Assembly: GCA_020086605.1 (NCBI GenBank)
Contig: JACBWW010000029.1
Coordinates: forward strand, 3,692,975 to 3,756,974
Length of the DNA stretch: 64,000 nt
Direction of reading: 5' to 3'
From: Lanius collurio
Lineage: Eukaryota > Chordata > Aves > Passeriformes > Laniidae
Position 1 is the first letter of the stretch, and each line of letters starts with the position of its first letter. Below are positions 62,221 to 64,000 of the stretch, piece after piece. The notes under the pieces are model-generated. The model was not told the origin of the DNA and ran no database searches. It saw only the letters and a program-made list of their open reading frames with translations. Position numbers and translations under genes: made by a program.

Positions 62221-64000
62221 CCGCCGGGAGCTGGGAACGGGCTCTGGTCCTGCTGCATTGGCTCGTTTTGGAGAGGAGCCCTAAAGCCCTCTCTTTGTGC
62301 CGGCCTTTAGGAGAAAGTCAGCCCTGCGAAAATAAACGAAATGCAGTTTTAGTGTTCCCAGGGCTCTGCTCGGGCAGGATCCATCACCTGCTGTCAAAAA
62401 GCTCAGGCACAGGGCGCAGTCTCCTTCATATAACGGGTAAATGGGAAGGACTTTCTTGGCCTCGGGGAACTCAGTCCCTTCTCTTCCCACAGGGTATTGC
62501 TCATCTCTCCTGCAGACCCTGGAGGAAGGAGTATGGGGATGGAGAAATGCAGCTGGGGTGAGTTGGCTTTGCATCTCTGTGATTTGGGGAATGCTTTTTG
62601 GTTACTCTGCCAGGTGCAAATACTGAGATTTAACATCAGTGCTGCGACTCAGAGCATGAGACACTTGCTGCACTTGTCACTGAACTCATCTGAGGCTTGG
62701 ACTCTGCCTGGGTGAAGGATTTCCCCCCAGAGAAAGGAGCCACAGCCAGTGGCTGCTCCTGTATCCAGCAGCTGTGGGACGGCACAGCCGCAGCATCCAT
62801 GCAACCCCTGCACCCCAACAGGGTCTCGGAGGACCTTCTGCTATGGAGGGTGTGCTGCTGTTTGTTGTGCCTCGGTGGCATTCCCAGGTCCTGCTGATCC
62901 CTTGGAATGGTCCAGGCCTTGGCAGGGTGCAGTACTGCAGATGGACACTGGATGCTGCCATAGACTGGGAGCTTTTATTGTGTCTCTTCAGTGTAGTTCT
63001 GGCACCAGGCTCTGATCCCTGAAATGTTGGTTTGTTGGGTTTTTTTCCTGCAAAGCCCCAGCTCCTGGGCTGTGGTGATTAGGTGAGACCTAAACGTCTA
63101 CCTCCTGAAATAGATATATATTTGTATATGTGTTTATATAGTTTAAGCTGTTCTAACATGAGGTCAAATCACGATTCAAGAAGAAGGCTGAGAAAAGTCG
63201 GAGACAGAAAAGCAAACTTGTTTGAAATATCAGCATAGTGTTGTATGGTAGGGGGCAAACAAATCCAGTGGAATAAACCCCAGGCCCTGTTTTGTTTGCA
63301 ACTCTGATTAGCCTTGGGACACATCTTGCAAAAGTTGCCCTGGCAGCTCCAGGAGTCTGGCAGATGTCAGATATTGAGACAGCTCTATGATCCTCCTTGC
63401 CAAGCTCTGATAACAGCCCTTACTCCTGCTTTCACAGGGCTCTTCTCCTCCAGCTACTCCAGTTGTGCCAGGGTGTGCTGGTCAAACACTCAGCTTTGAC
63501 CAGTCAAACCTCACCTCCCCTCAAAAGCAGCTCCATGCTGTTGAGACAGGAGGAGGAGGACAAGGTGTAATTAGAATTGAGACTTAACCCCTGCCCTTAG
63601 AAAATGGATAGGCCTTGGCTGATGGTGCTTTGCTCAGGAGAATGAAAAGCACTTGAGCTTCCCTGCTGTGGCATGGCTTTGTTGCTGCGTGGATGCTGGC
63701 AAGGTGATGGAAATATGAGAACCACACTTTCCCTGTGGGGATTAATGTTTATAATGAGAGAATATGTGGGCTGGGGACTGGTATTGGATCAATGGGAGGA
63801 GGTCTGGGGTAAAGGAGCGGCCTCATGGTAGAGTTGTGCCAGCAAGGAGGAAAACTGGGCTCTTGGAGCAGTGGGAGGCTCTTTCTGCCTTCATGGGCAG
63901 TGCTGGCCCCAAAGGGGTTTCTTGAATTTTCTGTGTCATGGATAGGCCAAGCTGAGTGCACTGGGAATCAAAATGAGCAAAAACTTTCTTTAAGATCAGC

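Larger units (their letters stand above)
57600..64000. other. Gene-free downstream flank
   Basis: No Kazal exon or other gene was recognised on either strand. The stretch contains a degenerate GGTTTTAGGC repeat near 58,051-58,090, a decayed CR1 near 60.65-61.0 kb and a CpG-rich patch with a CTCF-like motif near 62.2 kb. The next gene of the cluster may lie beyond the window. Confidence 0.55.

Overview
This is a bird genome window. It carries five intact plus-strand genes for secreted Kazal-type serine protease inhibitors, together with avian CR1 retrotransposon fragments and one ancient MIR-like fragment. I rebuilt the exons by hand from splice sites, reading-frame phase and the six-cysteine Kazal pattern. 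The set includes ovoinhibitor and ovomucoid, the multi-Kazal egg-white inhibitors of birds. Species level cannot be fixed from sequence alone.

Layout. 1-8.4 kb: no gene found. 8.5-19.3 kb: ovoinhibitor (OIH), 16 coding exons, seven Kazal domains, 471 residues. 19.3-31.3 kb: a 12-kb gap with CR1 pieces and a decayed Kazal exon at 23,417-23,550. 31.3-36.7 kb: ovomucoid (OVM), eight coding exons, three Kazal domains, 207 residues. 38.3-40.4 kb: a single-Kazal gene of 82 residues with no certain name. 46.0-50.2 kb: a three-Kazal gene of 199 residues with no certain name. 53.3-57.6 kb: the SPINK6 orthologue, 82 residues. 57.6-64 kb: no gene found; it holds a decayed CR1 and a CpG-rich patch with a CTCF-like motif.

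The five genes share one plan. Each has a TATA-like box 83-102 nt before the ATG and a signal-peptide exon of 55 or 58 coding nt ending in phase 1. A micro-exon of 20-32 nt follows. Each Kazal domain is split over two exons by a phase-2 intron, with phase-0 introns between domains. The last coding exon is always 46 coding nt and ends in Cys-stop. This points to tandem duplication of one ancestral gene, with internal domain multiplication in OIH, OVM and the three-headed gene. By the residue two places after the second Kazal cysteine (P1), the 15 domains cover trypsin-like (Arg, Lys), chymotrypsin/elastase-like (Phe, Leu, Met), small (Ser) and acidic (Glu) specificities.

Main points for a second look: a Glu P1 in ovomucoid domain I, a Trp in the conserved loop of ovomucoid domain II, the two unnamed Kazal genes, the Kazal exon relic, and a perfect 41-bp inverted repeat with a 4-nt loop upstream of SPINK6.
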